DNA of 64,000 nt from Delphinus delphis (GCF_949987515.2 NC_082696.1:38482431-38546430); one strand, 5' to 3'; counted from the stretch's first letter, positions 11,630-23,745 are shown. Notes: a model not told the origin generated them from the sequence alone. Translations and numbers: made by a program.

Positions 11630-12845
11630 CCACCATATTCTGTAGATTCTAGTAGTCCAAACGCCCTAATCTCATAGAACTCCACTGGATTACAAACATC
11701 AAAAGCGAAAAAATTAAAATTAATTCAAAAAAAAATTAAAAGTATTTTCAATGTTTTCAAAGCACTTTTCTTCTGAAATATCCAATTTTATCTATTAAAA
11801 TTACAAAGCAAATACAAATTTAAAATTAATGAATATTAAATTTATTAAAATTAATGAATACTAAATATTTAATTTTAAAATTTACATAATCTCATATATG
11901 TTAATAAATTTAAAACTACTCATAATTCTAGCATTCAATTTTCATCTAGTTGAACTGGTCTCACAATTTACATGACATCTAAAAGTAATACAAATTGCTC
12001 TGTTCCTTGCCACTGTGGAGGGAACAAGTGTCAGTCCTGGCCAATCCAAGCACCTTCTTTCTGTAGCTAAAAGGTTCAGTACTGAAACATGTCTCAAGTC
12101 AGACTGACCAAAGTATTCCAGAAATTATTTGCTAGAACTGTTGGGGAACAACAGTCTCTTTCCCCTGTGGGATGTTTAAGCTGGAAGTCACGCATCTGGA
12201 GTCATTGGTAGCCATCTTGTCAATCATACATCTGGTCCTAGTGTGAAAAATCAAAGTCAGGCAGAGGTAAGCAGAACCAAACGAGAGGGTCAGAGCCCTG
12301 TTGACTTGCTTGAGCTCCTGGCTACAGCCAGGAATAAACCAAACACACACACGAGGGCTAAAAAGTGTAGTCAGAGCCCAACAGAATTATTGAAGGCTCT
12401 GGACCCCCTTTTTTACAAGTTGGCTACACTTCTGGGCTTACAGTTATACAAATCAATAAGTTATTTTTGCTTAAATTCAGATTGAGTGTCTGCATCTTGC
12501 AATCAAAGAGCACTGCTGAATACTTTAATCTATAATAACACAATTAAGATGATTAACTATTGATTCATACAACAGATGGGTCTAGATACTATTTAGGCGT
12601 GCCAAGGTGGAGGAAGATGGAGCAGGAGTGTGTGCTCTGTCCTCAGTAGTGATGTGGGTGGTGCAAACTGTGCCGTCATAAAGAGTGTGCATTACAGACC
12701 CTCTCCCAGCTACTTAGTAGTAAGTGAACTGTGAAGCAAAGGTTAATTGGTTTAGTGTCCTCAAATAACAGACGTTTAAGAGTTCATTAAAGGTTTGAAA
12801 ATAGTGAAGGTACATGGTATGAATGACATCGCATGACACGAACAA
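11630..12845. other. AT-rich, no recognised gene
   Basis: The 11800-11900 part is built of short near-repeats of AAATTTATTAAAATTAATGA, which look like local slippage. Beyond 12000 the sequence is less AT-rich. Overlapping ORFs at 12132-12350 (minus) and 12243-12485 (plus) are unsupported. Confidence 0.4.
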
Positions 12846-12861
12846 GAAAGTCACCATTTCA

Positions 12862-12983
12862 CTTTTTTGTTTTTGGCCTTGCCACAGGCTTGTAGCATCT
12901 TAGTTCTCCAACCAGGGATTGAACCCGAGCCCCCTGCATTGGAAGTGCAGAGTCTTAACCACCGGACCGCCAGGGAATTCCCA
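12862..12983 (-). mobile_element. CHR-1-like SINE, minus
   Basis: Antisense tRNA-derived SINE: a T-rich tail (12862-12874), TTGGCCTTGCCACAGGC, CAACCAGGGATTGAACCC, then the head CCGCCAGGGAATTCCC. It is flanked by the 15-bp target-site duplication AAAGTCACCATTTCA at 12847-12861 and 12984-12998. The whole element is shorter than the full CHR-1 at 16716. Confidence 0.88.
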
Positions 12984-13708
12984 AAAGTCACCATTTCAGA
13001 ACCCCCATCTCTGCTGCCAGCACCTTCTTATTGGTTCACACCTTCCAGAGAACTCAAAATCCTGAACTTGTGGGACAAGTTGCAGTATTCCAATTATCTT
13101 ATTTTGAGAGATAGATGTTTTTTAAAAATAACAATGAGAAAACTGAGGCAGTAATATTTATGAAAAATAAAAGAAAAATGGAATACTTGGGAAAAATCAT
13201 CTTAATTTACCAATCTGTGAGCATTAGCACATATATAAGAAATATTAAAATACAGTTTAAATACAGCTTTTTTTCTTTATTGTGAAATATGCTTGACTAC
13301 AAACAGCAAACTTAGAATAACAAATCATTAAGTTTTAAAATCCTGATAATCATTGTCTAAGTGACTATGTAATCCCAACAATAAAGTTGAATTAATTCAT
13401 TATTGAAGAGACATGGAAAAATACTAATTCGATTACATTAAAATGTTTTTTGACAGTATATTAGAAATCAAGATTTAAATCTTTTCACTGATTTAAAGGC
13501 AATAAGGATGACCATAGGAAAAAGGTGTTACATATGAGAGCATAATGATAGCCAGTTTTTAAAAGTATGCTGTCATTCTTACCAGATATTAAAAACTTAT
13601 GACAGATCTTAGGCTTGGTAAATCTTAGTTACTGGATATCTTTTATTTTTAATATAGTCTCAAAATTCTGTAAGATACTGTGAAATATATAGCTAGAGAT
13701 AATATAAA

Positions 13709-13733
13709 TTTATTTATTTATTTATTTATTATT
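13709..13733 (+). repeat. (TTTA)n microsatellite
   Basis: About six TTTA units in an AT-rich setting. The surrounding interval 13000-14228 has no recognisable gene or named repeat. Confidence 0.85.
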
Positions 13734-14228
13734 ACATGGTAATTTTGTTCTATTGTGCTTAACTCATCTAATAGAAAAAGTATGTTCTTAGTTAAAAAAA
13801 CATGTTTTATGCCTAATACCTCCATATTTCTTGGAAATTAAGTAGTCTAATTATAAGTAGCTATGGATTTATTGTAAATATATCAAAAAAACTAGAAGAA
13901 TCTCTCAAGAATCTTAAATGAAAAATAATGTAATTACACCATCCAGTTACTTGACTAGTGAAAAAGTCAGTACTTTTAGGTAAACTTACAAGTAGTTGAG
14001 TTCTTAAAGCTATACAGCTAGGAATTTTAGAGACCTGTGGGCATTACCACAAAATTTGAAAAAAATAATAATATACCTCTGGAAAATACACCTGAAATAA
14101 ATTTCTTAATTTCCATAAATAGACTCTCATGTTCAAAATTTCAAAATAAGATACGTAATTTAATATACAGTGGTGATAAAACAAACATTTTAACAAACAT
14201 TGATGAATTTTTTATTTAGATTTTTGTT

Positions 14229-14364
14229 TTGTTTATATATATTACATACGTGTATATATACATATATGTTGAGGCACGTATTACAGCAAATATGCACTGT
14301 ATATACATGTATGTGTATATACGTATGTGTATACATATATATATATATATATATATACACATAC
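14229..14364 (+). repeat. TA/TG/CA alternating simple repeat
   Basis: Alternating purine-pyrimidine sequence made of TATATA, CATATATG, GTATATAC and finally an uninterrupted (TA)12 run at about 14332-14356. Several internal segments are self-complementary, so it can extrude or take Z-like conformations. ORFs in it on both strands are simple-repeat artefacts. Confidence 0.9.
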
Positions 14365-14599
14365 ATTCTTCACATAGAATGAAGTATTGAGTCAACACAG
14401 TCTAGAGTTAAGTCCTTGCTAAAGGAAAAATCTAGAAATATTTTTCATTGTGGTTCCCAAAATGAGATTGCTAGACCCATTTTCCAGTGTTATTAAAAAC
14501 TATTTGAAGCATGTTAAGGACTACTTAATATTTCATCAATACATTATCCAACTGCTCATTAAAACATCTGTGTCTTAACAATTCCACCAGCATGAAACA

Positions 14600-14830
14600 A
14601 TAATTTATTAAGATTAAACTCAGTATATACTAGGCTCTGTGCTAAGCACATTACAGTAATATCACTTAAACCATCGTTAATCTCCTTATGAGGTACATGC
14701 TAGTGTTATTTTCATTTTACAATGGGAAAACGGAGACTTGCCTGAGGTTTACCATCTTAAGAGATACAGCAGCTATTCCAGTCAGGTTTGTCTGTCTCAG
14801 ATCTCATGCATTTAACCACCACACCATATT
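14600..14830 (-). repeat. MIR SINE, antisense
   Basis: The blocks TAGGCTCTGTGCTAAGCACA, TCCTTATGAGGTACATGC, TTTCATTTTACAATGGG, and a closing ACCACCACACCATATTGCT form a nearly full-length MIR in reverse orientation. Confidence 0.85.
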
Positions 14831-14834
14831 GCTT

Positions 14835-15945
14835 TAACTGGGCTAATTCAGTAGTGAAAAAAAAAAAATTTTGTATTTTATGCACATTCCCTTATTTTTT
14901 TCAGACATTTGTTTTTCCTCCTTTGTTAACTATTTTCTGATATCGTCGCTCATTTATTTTTTAATTTGAAAAATGCTTATTGTTTCTTTTATATTGTATA
15001 ATTGTAAACATTTCCCTAATTTTTATCTTTCTTTTGTTTTATATAATGAATTCTTAAATAATAAAACCTACAGCATTTTTCAAAATAGAATTTTTAGAAG
15101 AGCATCTAAGCTAATTCCTTCATGTAATATTTGAGGAGAATCAAAGTCACACACTCAGCTAATTGCTAATCTCTGAGTATAGCCTGGGAAGCAAAGTATA
15201 TACTATATTAATATTATAATACCTAATTTGACCAGAACTTTCCAAACTGTTTTATTACTATCATTAATGAATTACATTTTACTCTTTTGTAAGATTTACT
15301 TACAATTAAAATGTGTGGCTATCTTGCTCAACTAAAACATAAAAAGAACTAAAAAAAGTATACATACATACATAAGTTATGTTTAAGTGATATAAAATAT
15401 GCAGAGATATGTAATATATATCTGACTTTTTTTCTCATTTTCTATTTTCTACCTAGATCCAGGAATAAATAAATACAATTAAAGCAAAAAGCCACCATGA
15501 TTTTCTTGGCTTTCTCTCCCTCATTCCTATTTTGGAAAAAATCTTGACCTTGATCCAGATAGGTGGCCAAAGGCTGAGTATTACATTTACTTTGCTTCCA
15601 GTCCTGCTGTGAACTTCTAGATTTACTTTTTTTCTATGCTAGATGAAAGAAAGGAGGGATAAATAATTGACAAAATGAATTCCAAGGAGGAAGTCCAAAC
15701 ATTTGCCAAAAGCAAAAGATAATTTTTTTGCTTTATGCTAAGCTTTTCCAATTTGTTGTCTATAAGCATAAATATTTATGATTTAGAGTTTATTCTATCC
15801 CACAAGATAGAATATGATTTTGGAATTTTCCCTCATAGATAACTTGTGTTCTTGTGAAGGAAAAATAGGGTGACACAAGCAAGGTATGTTTCCAAACAAC
15901 AGCAAAAATTCTCACACTCTTAAGTCCTGTTTTTGTTTATCAAAA
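14835..15945. other. AT-rich unique sequence
   Basis: No gene or named repeat was recognised. It contains poly(A) and poly(T) runs of up to about 12 bases. Confidence 0.4.
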
Positions 15946-15957
15946 AGAGACGTTGTG

Positions 15958-16150
15958 GGCTTCCCTGATGGCGCGGTGGTTGGGAGTCCGCCTGCCGATG
16001 CAGGGGGCATGGGTTCGTGCCCTGGTCCGGGAGGATCCCACATGAGCCCATGAGCCAAAGCTGCTGAGCCTGCGCGTCTGGAGCCTGTGCTCCGCAACGG
16101 GAGAGGCCACAACAGTGAGAGGCCCGCGTACCGCGAAAAAAAAAAAAAAG
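15958..16150 (+). mobile_element. CHR-2-type SINE with internal deletion, plus
   Basis: Starts GGCTTCCCTGATGGCGCGG and ends in a short A tail. It has a 12-bp target-site duplication AGAGACGTTGTG at 15946-15957 and 16151-16162. Compared with the other eight copies it lacks about 14 nt between CACATG and GCCC (the CCGCGGAGCGGCTGG region) in the body of the SINE. Confidence 0.94.
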
Positions 16151-16221
16151 AGAGACGTTGTGAATCATGGAAGGCAATCCCTCTCACTCCTGTTGCCACC
16201 TGCTCCCTCCCACACTACTCC

Positions 16222-16275
16222 AAACACACACACACACCCCACACACATGCGCACACCCCACACGCATATACAAAA
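16222..16275 (+). repeat. interrupted (CA)n microsatellite
   Basis: Runs of ACACAC interrupted by CCCC, ATGCGC and CATATA. It lies about 70 bp downstream of the CHR-2 SINE. Confidence 0.85.
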
Positions 16276-16715
16276 CCGAGAATTCAGCCCTCAAAATACA
16301 AGAGGAGAGATTGTAGAAATGGGTTTATATATAACAATGTAATATTAATATTTTCTGGAAAGTAGAGTAAGTTATAGGAAAGACAAATTCAAACAGGAGC
16401 AGTAAAGCATTGTTTAATGTTTTGGTTCTTTGTGACAGTGATAATAGGAGCTGCATTTTAATGGAAGGCAAAACACTGCTTTGTAATGTGAAAAAAAATT
16501 TTTGACTCTATACTACATGACCTCAAGTGTACCAAGCTCTTTACAGTGGAAAAATGTTTTTCAACAGCATACTTGGCAAACTGCAAAGATAACCTCACAT
16601 TGCCAAATGGGCTCACAGCTGCTTCCTAATTTACTTTTCCACAGTTTGTTACTCGATGTTACACATACTATTGGGCCACCCTAGACTAATCTGGCTTCTC
16701 AAAAATCTCACCACG

Positions 16716-17045
16716 GGACTTCCCTGGTGATGCAGTGGTTAAGAATCCGCCTGCCAATGCAGGGGACACGGGTTCAAGCCCTGGTCTGGAAAGATCCCAC
16801 ATGCCGCAGAGCAACTAAGCCCGTGCACCACAACTATGGAGCCTGCGCTCTAGAGCCTGCGAGCCACAACTGCTGGGCCCGTGCGCCTAGAGCCCGTGCT
16901 CCACAACAAGAGAAGCCACCACAATGAGAAGCTCGCGCAACACAACGAAGAGTAGCCCCCGCTCACCGCAACTAGAGAAAGTCCACGTGCAGCAATGAAG
17001 ACCCAAAGCAGCCAAAAATAAATAAATAAATACATTTATATTAAA
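16716..17045 (+). mobile_element. full-length CHR-1-type SINE, plus
   Basis: This longer tRNA-derived element starts GGACTTCCCTGGTGATGCAG, carries the GGGTTCAAGCCCTGG B-box region, then several GCCCGTG/GAGCC-type body segments, the AAGACCCAAAGCAGCC block and an AAATAAATAAATA tail. It has a 15-bp target-site duplication at 16701-16715 and 17046-17060 (AAAAATCTCACCACG versus ...CCATG, one mismatch). It is the only full-length CHR-1 in the window. Confidence 0.93.
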
Positions 17046-17060
17046 AAAAATCTCACCATG

Positions 17061-18130
17061 CCTGTGTTTCAATTTTACTGTTCCTCTCCTATTACCTTCC
17101 AAAATTGTTGAAGTCAACCATTTCTGTTCGCAGAAAAGCATAATATAGAAAATATGGTGCTCGTAACTAATGAGCATAACTAATAAGCTCATAACTAATA
17201 TCAGCTCATAACTAATATGTCTGAAACGTGTTTGTTTTCCAGTTGATGCTGGTAGAGCCAACAGACTCTAAATTCGGTGTGTTCTTCAATACTTATTCAG
17301 TAAAGAGAGACCCATTCCTATGTGTTTCCTAGGCAACCATTTGGTGAAAACCCTGCAGTAATATAATTTTTCTCTCTATTTTTCTAGAACTGCCTAATTT
17401 GTTCCCCTTATTTTCCAATCTCCATTCCTCCTCACACTTCTCTTTATTCATTATCTTTAGTATTTATTCTTCTCCTCTTGCTTTTCTCTCTTATTCTCTT
17501 CTCTTCCATTAATTAGCTAACTTTCCTTTAGGAAAGAGTTCAAAACCAATACTTGCCTTTAAAGTTGTCTGGTTACTGTTTCGTTCCTTTTTAGAAAATC
17601 CTCATAGGCCTTTCGTGGATTTGGAAATTCTACTCTCTTATGCTACCAGAGCATGGTTGTGGCCCCAGCTTACGAAAGTGCAGAAGACTTAGTGACAGAG
17701 ACAAGAGGGGTTCAGACTCTAATTTCTACATCCACCTGCTTTCTCTGAAGACTGAGGGTATTTGAAATGAAATTTCTTAACGCCAAAAACAAAGAGAAAG
17801 GGCAAAGAGGAGAGATTGCTTGTGTTAGCAGATTACTAGCTAAGGTAAATTAGGTATGCAAGAAATACATCACCTGTACCGGGAGGGGATGTGTGAAGGC
17901 TGAGCTGGCATTGTACGAACTGAAGTTTCTTGCAGCATCTAGGTCCTTTTCTCTGATATAGAGATTTTTTTTGACAGAGTCGGCCAGTTTGGGTTAGTTG
18001 CTACCCATTTCCCATTTATTGACTGAGCATAAAGTGTAAACTATTTTTATTTATCTTATTTAAGAAGATAAAGGAGTTTGATAGTTTCATTGCATTGGTT
18101 CACTACTCAAAAAACATATACATTTTTTTC
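17061..18130. other. unique sequence with a small tandem repeat
   Basis: No gene was seen. A short minisatellite-like block at about 17160-17217 repeats (AGCT)CATAACTAAT three to four times. The remainder is pyrimidine-rich, with no domain-bearing ORF. Confidence 0.45.
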
Positions 18131-18134
18131 CTGT

Positions 18135-18285
18135 TGCCTATAGGATAAGGTCCAGATGCCTTTCCCAAGTCTCTAGAATGTACTCTGAATCTCATTTCTC
18201 ATCTTATTTGCCATACATCCCACTACTTCTTTGTGTACCTCAGTGCCAACCACACTGGCCCATTTCTCTCCAAATAAGACATGTG
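18135..18285 (+). repeat. L2 LINE fragment
   Basis: The series AGGATAAGGTCCAGATGCC, CTCATCTTATTTGCCATAC, CCCACTACTTC and GCCAACCACACTGGCCC corresponds to an L2 region a few hundred bases from its 3' end. It is diverged. Confidence 0.7.
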
Positions 18286-19298
18286 CACTTCGCCTCCTCT
18301 CAGCCTTTGGTCACATCTGAAACACGCTCTTCATTCGGGGAGGCAGTGGATACTCTACAAGAGCACCCAGAAAGGCAGCCACTGATGGTTTTCCATCCTC
18401 TCTCTTTTGACCACTGTTGCCAAAAGACATCAAATGTGGTCAAGTCCAGAGACATCTAAGAATAGGGATCAGGTGGGGTGAGGAGGTACAGGGAGATTAT
18501 TTAGAAGGGTGAAAGTCTTAAGAAAGGGAGAGGAACGTCCTTATGGTCGCCAGCCACTCAGATGGGGTGGCTCCTTATTTAGCGTGACGTGTAATGTACC
18601 AGGACATGTGTCGATGTGGGGCTGCCTATGTCTCTATCTCGAAGGAGCAGTGAGGGGAGGGTGAGGACAGCTTTGGAAGCCACTCAACCGAATTAAATTA
18701 AGTGAAAGTTTTATATGGCATTACTTGCTATAGAAATTCTGATCATTCCTTCACTTATTGCTGATAATTTATATTATCAATCATTTGTTGAGTATGCAGT
18801 TGTGAAGACTGCACACACAACGGCCAGTCTGTCTCTTCTCAGCCAGAAAACTGAAATAAACAGCACAGAAAAAATTAAAAACAAAACAAAATATGAATTT
18901 GTAAGTTAAAATATAAATGCCACTACTGCTGACAGTTTTATTCTCTCAAAATACCTCTTAAAAGGAGTCCAAAAATCAGAGGTTATCAGAATTAGAATTA
19001 TTTAAAAGACTTTTCAATAACTTTATTCTACAAATAAGAAAGCTAAAATCCAAGAAATAAAGCTCGCTTGTATTTGAAAAAAAAAAAAATCTGTGAATGG
19101 AAAAGAACCTCTTTTTCTACGCGTCTATGCGCTCTGATGGAGCAATTTGCCCCGCCTCACCCTCCTCCTTTATACTATCTACTGGCCAAACACCTAAGCA
19201 TCCATTGCTGCAGGGAAGCAGGCGTTCACACTGGAAGAATGGGACCATTCATTTAATTACCAGGAGGGAGGATAAACATTAGAGGAGGAGACCCAAGG

Positions 19299-19337
19299 CC
19301 ATCTTGGCTGTGGGAGCCTGGTAGGAAGATGGCGTCC
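19299..19337. promoter_or_regulatory. pair of inverted YY1-like motifs
   Basis: GCCATCTTGG (19298-19307, minus-strand CCAAGATGGC) and AAGATGGCGTCC (19326-19337, plus) match the YY1 core in opposite orientations about 18 bp apart. This is a motif match only. YY1 sites of this form also occur in L1 5' ends, although no L1 was recognised here. Confidence 0.35.
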
Positions 19338-19689
19338 GTGTAGGGAAAGCTGGAGCTGGGAAGCAGGCGGGCTACATTCAGTGTAGAGGAAGTTAGTGTT
19401 TCTTGTTCTCTACATTTAGTGTCATATTTGTTTTAAATCCAAGGAGTGACAAGAGGCACGAAGAGAAGAAGCTCATCCCCATGATTAAACCAAAGCCACC
19501 AAAAAGAGGCAGTGTGGCAGGCTGGGGGCAGGGAGCAGCCTGGAAGGGGCAACATCGATGGAAGTAAGAGAACCCCAAGGAAAAGGAAAAGGGGGAAGAG
19601 GTTCAGAGCTGAATTCTGCACCAGCTAAGTATGCTGACTGAGTGGCTTGAAGTCTTGTCTTTGAGCACACCCTCAACTTCAATCATCAT

Positions 19690-19860
19690 TTTAACCTTTT
19701 AACTAATCTGTGCCTGTTTCCTCAACTATAAAACAGGGACAATAATACCTATATCATGCGGTTGTGAGAATTAAAAGAGTTAATATGGGTAAGACACTTA
19801 GAACAGTAACAGTGTCTGGCATATAGTGATCGCTGTGTAAGCGTTCTCATTTGGGGAGAT
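19690..19860 (+). repeat. MIR SINE, sense
   Basis: CTGTTTCCTCAACTATAAAA, GGGACAATAATACC, GAGAATTAAAAGAGTTAATA and GTGTCTGGCATATAG give the sense order of a MIR 3' half. A possible 5' MIR piece of another copy (GAAACTTGGCTTTGCCATTTAC) lies just downstream near 19913-19940. Confidence 0.82.
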
Positions 19861-19979
19861 GATCTAAGTTATATGTAAAAGCCCAGATTCTAGATTCAAC
19901 CTGTTTTGGTTTGAAACTTGGCTTTGCCATTTACTAGTGTCAGAGAGGAAGAAAACCTCCTCTACCCTTCTACATTCTT

Positions 19980-20460
19980 CTGGTTGGTCTAAGAATTAAA
20001 TTGACGTGAGACGTTAACAGGAGAAAATAAAATTAAATTTCATTAAGTACAGAACTCCAAGTACATGAGAGGGTCAGAGACAGGAAGGTAAGATGAGGTT
20101 TATACGCCATCCCGAGCTAGGGAATGGGACTGGGGCCTGGGGCTTCCAAGGAGAGGAAGGTCATTCACATGACATAAGAGGAAGAGCAGATGTTGGATAA
20201 TAAGATGTTTGCCCTGCCATATAGCTGGGGCCACTTAGATAAAAGTTATCTCTGGTAATAACTCTTTTTCTCAGAAAAATCCCCAACTTAAATCCTTTTA
20301 GGGAGTTAAGGGAGGGGCAGTAATTCCTCTTGAACCCATAGGGTCTCCATGGCCTTTAGCTCAAAATAATTTACATGCCAAAGTGGCTTATCCTGGGGAG
20401 GCCTGTTCTGAAACCTTAGGCTAGTGTGACCTTGGGCAACAACTCCTCCAGGCCTGTTTT
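19980..20460. other. possible old LTR-like sequence
   Basis: The stretch contains purine-rich blocks and a CCCCAACTTAAATCC segment that look like a decayed mammalian LTR, but I cannot name the family or mark its ends. No coding potential was seen. Confidence 0.3.
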
Positions 20461-20517
20461 TTCACATGTAGGGCTACGGTTAGAATTAAACAGACTCACA
20501 TAAAGCACTGGGCACAG

Positions 20518-20726
20518 GGCTTCCCTGGTGGTGCAGTGGTTGAGAGTCCGCCTGCCGATGCAGGGGACACGGGTTCGTGCCCCGGTCCGGGAAGATCCCA
20601 CATGCCGCGGAGCGGCTGGGCCCGTGAGCCATGGCCGCTGAGCCTGTGTGTCCGGAGCCTGTGCTCCGCAACGGGAGAGGCCACAACAGTGAGAGGCCCG
20701 CGTACTGCAAAAAAAAAAAAAAAAAA
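20518..20726 (+). mobile_element. CHR-2-type SINE, plus
   Basis: A close-to-consensus copy with a pure A tail of about 20 bases. It is flanked by a perfect 16-bp target-site duplication AAAGCACTGGGCACAG at 20502-20517 and 20727-20742. The clean tail and perfect duplication suggest one of the younger insertions here. Confidence 0.96.
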
Positions 20727-21046
20727 AAAGCACTGGGCACAGTCTTTAATGCATATTAAGTGTTAGCTGTTCCCGCATTATCTGTCCCTTCTCCTCCCTC
20801 TTCACCCACAGGTGGCCCATCACTGAATGGGGAACTTCGCGTCCAGTGAAAACACTCCAGGGATATCAAGAAGCTGTGCTCAGGGTCTCTTACCCCAGCG
20901 GGTTCCTTGCCAAGACTATTTGGCCAGCATCTCCTTTGTGCACCCAACTTTCCCACACAACAGACAGAGGGATTTGTGGGGAAAGTTTCCCCTATTTCCC
21001 TTCCTGCACTTGGAAGACCAGGAATAATCACTAGGATAATCCTCAT

Positions 21047-22765
21047 TTGGTTTTCATGAGACCCACCTTTCTCCTAAGTGGAAGGGGAAACTGTTAAGTG
21101 ACAGAAGATATTTTGAATTAAATCAAAAATATAGCCACACATTCACATACCATTTACTGCTAGGGGCTTTTCAAAGTCTCAAAGTCACAATTGAAAACAG
21201 TGCTTTTAACTTGAAAAAAAAAAAAAAGGTCAATTTTTAATCTAAGATTGTAGAGAATTGAGAACTGTTTTTTATTTTATTTTAATGAATAAAGCATCTG
21301 TGCATAGCTATCTTAAATTTTAAAAAGAAAGAAATCCAGTCAACCCTGTTATACAGAAAAAAGGAACTTTTTGTTGCATAGAAGAAAAAGTTGTGTTTTT
21401 TTTATTCCTAAGAAGCGCATTTTTTAAATGTATTATAGCACCCTCTTTTGGTATCTAAGAGCATAAGGTGTCCTAAACAATCAGTCAGAGATTAGCACAC
21501 TTTTTATTATAATTTCCGTTCTAAACTGTCTCTTAGAAAAAAATCGTGTTTAAAACACTGTGGGTTTTGTTTGCTGCTGTTGGTTTACTTTATTTTTGCA
21601 ACAATCCTGAGCAATACAAGTAGCAGAATTGGTAAAACAAAACAAATTGAAAACCTTAGGAAACCTGATTAAATTTGACTTTTGTTAAATTCATAAGAGA
21701 TGTGATGCTGGCTCCACCTAGTGTCGATTTTGAGTAATTCCGAAAACCGAAAATTAAAAACGAAAATAATTTCCCTAGAGGCCTACAGTCAATTTAGGTT
21801 AAATTTAAGTTAAAATCCTAGAAACAAATCCACATTTCTTGACTGATAGCTCTCTGCTTTTTTTCCTTATTGCTATAGACAATATTCAAATATCAAAGAA
21901 AGGGAAGATTTAAAAAGCAAATCCCTTCCACTAACAGAAATCCAATTTAGGTGAAAATTTTATTATAAAACAAGAATTTTGAATATCTAATGTATCTAAA
22001 ACACCACGAGAGCCTTCACAGAGCTGCTGAAGTCAATTCCATACACTCTAAGTTGGGGCAAAAGTTTTTTCCTAGTTTCTAGCTCTGAGAAGAATGGTTC
22101 CCAAGACCTCTGTAGCCACCCCCATCCCCATCTAGCACTTTAGGGGCTTCTCTGCCATGAACACTGCCAAATATTATTCAGCCTCTGAATTGCATCTACA
22201 TGGAACAAGGGAAGTCATTTCATTCACCTAGGTGGCCCTACTTTTAAGATACTTATAGTTAGTTCATGCCAGATTATTTTTGTGTCTCCTACAGAATGTC
22301 AGTGTGCCCTTTTCACAATCATGACCAGCCCCAGCACGAACATGAAATGCAAGTGTGAGCACGGTGCATCTCTTATTTTCAGTTCCACTTTATCCCCTTC
22401 GCCTCATTTCCGGGTACTTCCTCCCACCCTACAGAGCCACAGGCTCCTCACCAATTTTCCTTTCCTTCAGGGTCTCCCAAGTTAATAGCAAATTAAATGG
22501 TAATTGTGCTTGCCCTATAACATCTTTTTTGGAATAAGGTAAAATATGAATTAATGAAGGAGTGACTGAATAAATACATGCCAAACAAATAAATAAAATT
22601 GGTCGTGCTAAGATATCAATGTCTTCTGCCTGTGTACAACTTTTCAATTTTCTTAGGAATCCTAAGTGGAATTCAGACAAATTTAATAAGAGTTGTGGAT
22701 GGGACGGTCTGAGGCAAAGGGGCCATTTACAGCAGTAGAGGCAGTGCATATCCTGGTTCTGAGAG
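21047..22765. other. unique sequence, no recognised gene
   Basis: No repeat or gene was named in this interval apart from the two CTCF-like motifs. The open frames at 22282-22485 (plus) and 22429-22749 (minus) lack any recognisable domain and conserved context. Confidence 0.4.
21437..21451 (-). promoter_or_regulatory. CTCF-like core motif
   Basis: The minus strand reads CCAAAAGAGGGTGCT, matching the CTCF core CCANNAGRGGGCGC at all but one of the strongly constrained positions. A second, weaker match with the same orientation lies at 21711-21724 (minus ACACTAGGTGGAGC). Motif evidence only. Confidence 0.3.
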
Positions 22766-22769
22766 CCCT

Positions 22770-22960
22770 ATCCCAGACCACTGTTGCCATTTTCTTACTT
22801 GAGTGAATTCCCAAAGGCACTCCCTGAATCCATTTTCTTCATCTGTAAAATGAGAAACATTAACAACCATTTTGTATGATTATTATTATGAAGCTTCAAA
22901 AGGATCTACTAGGGTGCTTAGTAATCACCAGACACTCAAAGTACGGCTATAATAATAATT
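22770..22960 (+). repeat. MIR SINE, sense
   Basis: CATTTTCTTCATCTGTAAAA followed by TGAGAAACATTAAC, a TATTATTATGAAG block and GGGTGCTTAGTAATC is the sense 3' half of a MIR. Confidence 0.8.
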
Positions 22961-23112
22961 TTTCCTATTACTGTGTACTCAATGAGCAATCTGTTCTAGG
23001 ATTTTAACAGGTAGCAACAATACATTCTCTAGCCCTTTGTTTGAGCCAATGCTTCCATTTTTAAATAGCTGCAGATTTTCGATGTTCTGAGAGTCATCAA
23101 GAGTAACTCTGG

Positions 23113-23330
23113 GGGCTTCCCTGGTGGCGCAGTGGTTGAGAGTCCGCCTGCCGATGCAGGAGAACCGGGTTCGTGCCCCGGTCCGGGAGGATCCCACATA
23201 CCGCGGAGCGGCTGGGCCCGTGAGCCATGGCCACTGAGTCTGCGCCTCCGGAGCCTGTGCTCCGCAACGGGAGAGGCCACAACAGTGAGAGGCCCGCGTA
23301 CCGCAAAAAAAAAAAAAAAAAAAAGAAAGA
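23113..23330 (+). mobile_element. CHR-2-type SINE, plus
   Basis: Close-to-consensus copy with an A20 tail decaying into GAAAGAAAG. It has a perfect 14-bp target-site duplication AAGAGTAACTCTGG at 23099-23112 and 23331-23344. Confidence 0.96.
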
Positions 23331-23519
23331 AAGAGTAACTCTGGAAAAAACTGGAGTGCATTCTGATAAATCAGTCCTAGTTTTAGCTAAGGAGGTACTG
23401 CTCATGGGAAGAAAAGAGTGAAGGAACAGCAGAAAAATCTACCTTGGTAAATAACATAGAAAGACTCAACAGACCTCCTAGGGCGTTCACCTTGAAGTCT
23501 CCACCACCCTTTATGCTCA

Positions 23520-23745
23520 TGCAATTAATAATGATAGTAACTAATAATAAGCTTTTGTTATGTATCAGGTACTTTCCTTAGCAATTTACCAGTATTCACT
23601 CATTTAATTCTTATAATAATTCACCATTTTATACAGTGAAGAAGCTGAAGCACAGAGAGTAAAATAACCGAAGTCATGAGCACAAATAGCAGAGCTGTAA
23701 TTTGAACTTGAGGTGTCAGGTTCCACAGATAAGGCAACAGGCTAG
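23520..23745 (-). repeat. MIR SINE, antisense
   Basis: TAAGCTTTTGTTATGTATCA, GTACTTTCCTTAGCA, ACTCATTTAATTCTTAT and GAAGCTGAAGCACAGAG follow the antisense MIR order. Confidence 0.82.

Noticed and set aside
14200..14398. ORFs on both strands rich in Ile and Tyr
   Set aside because: Produced by the TA/TG simple repeat.
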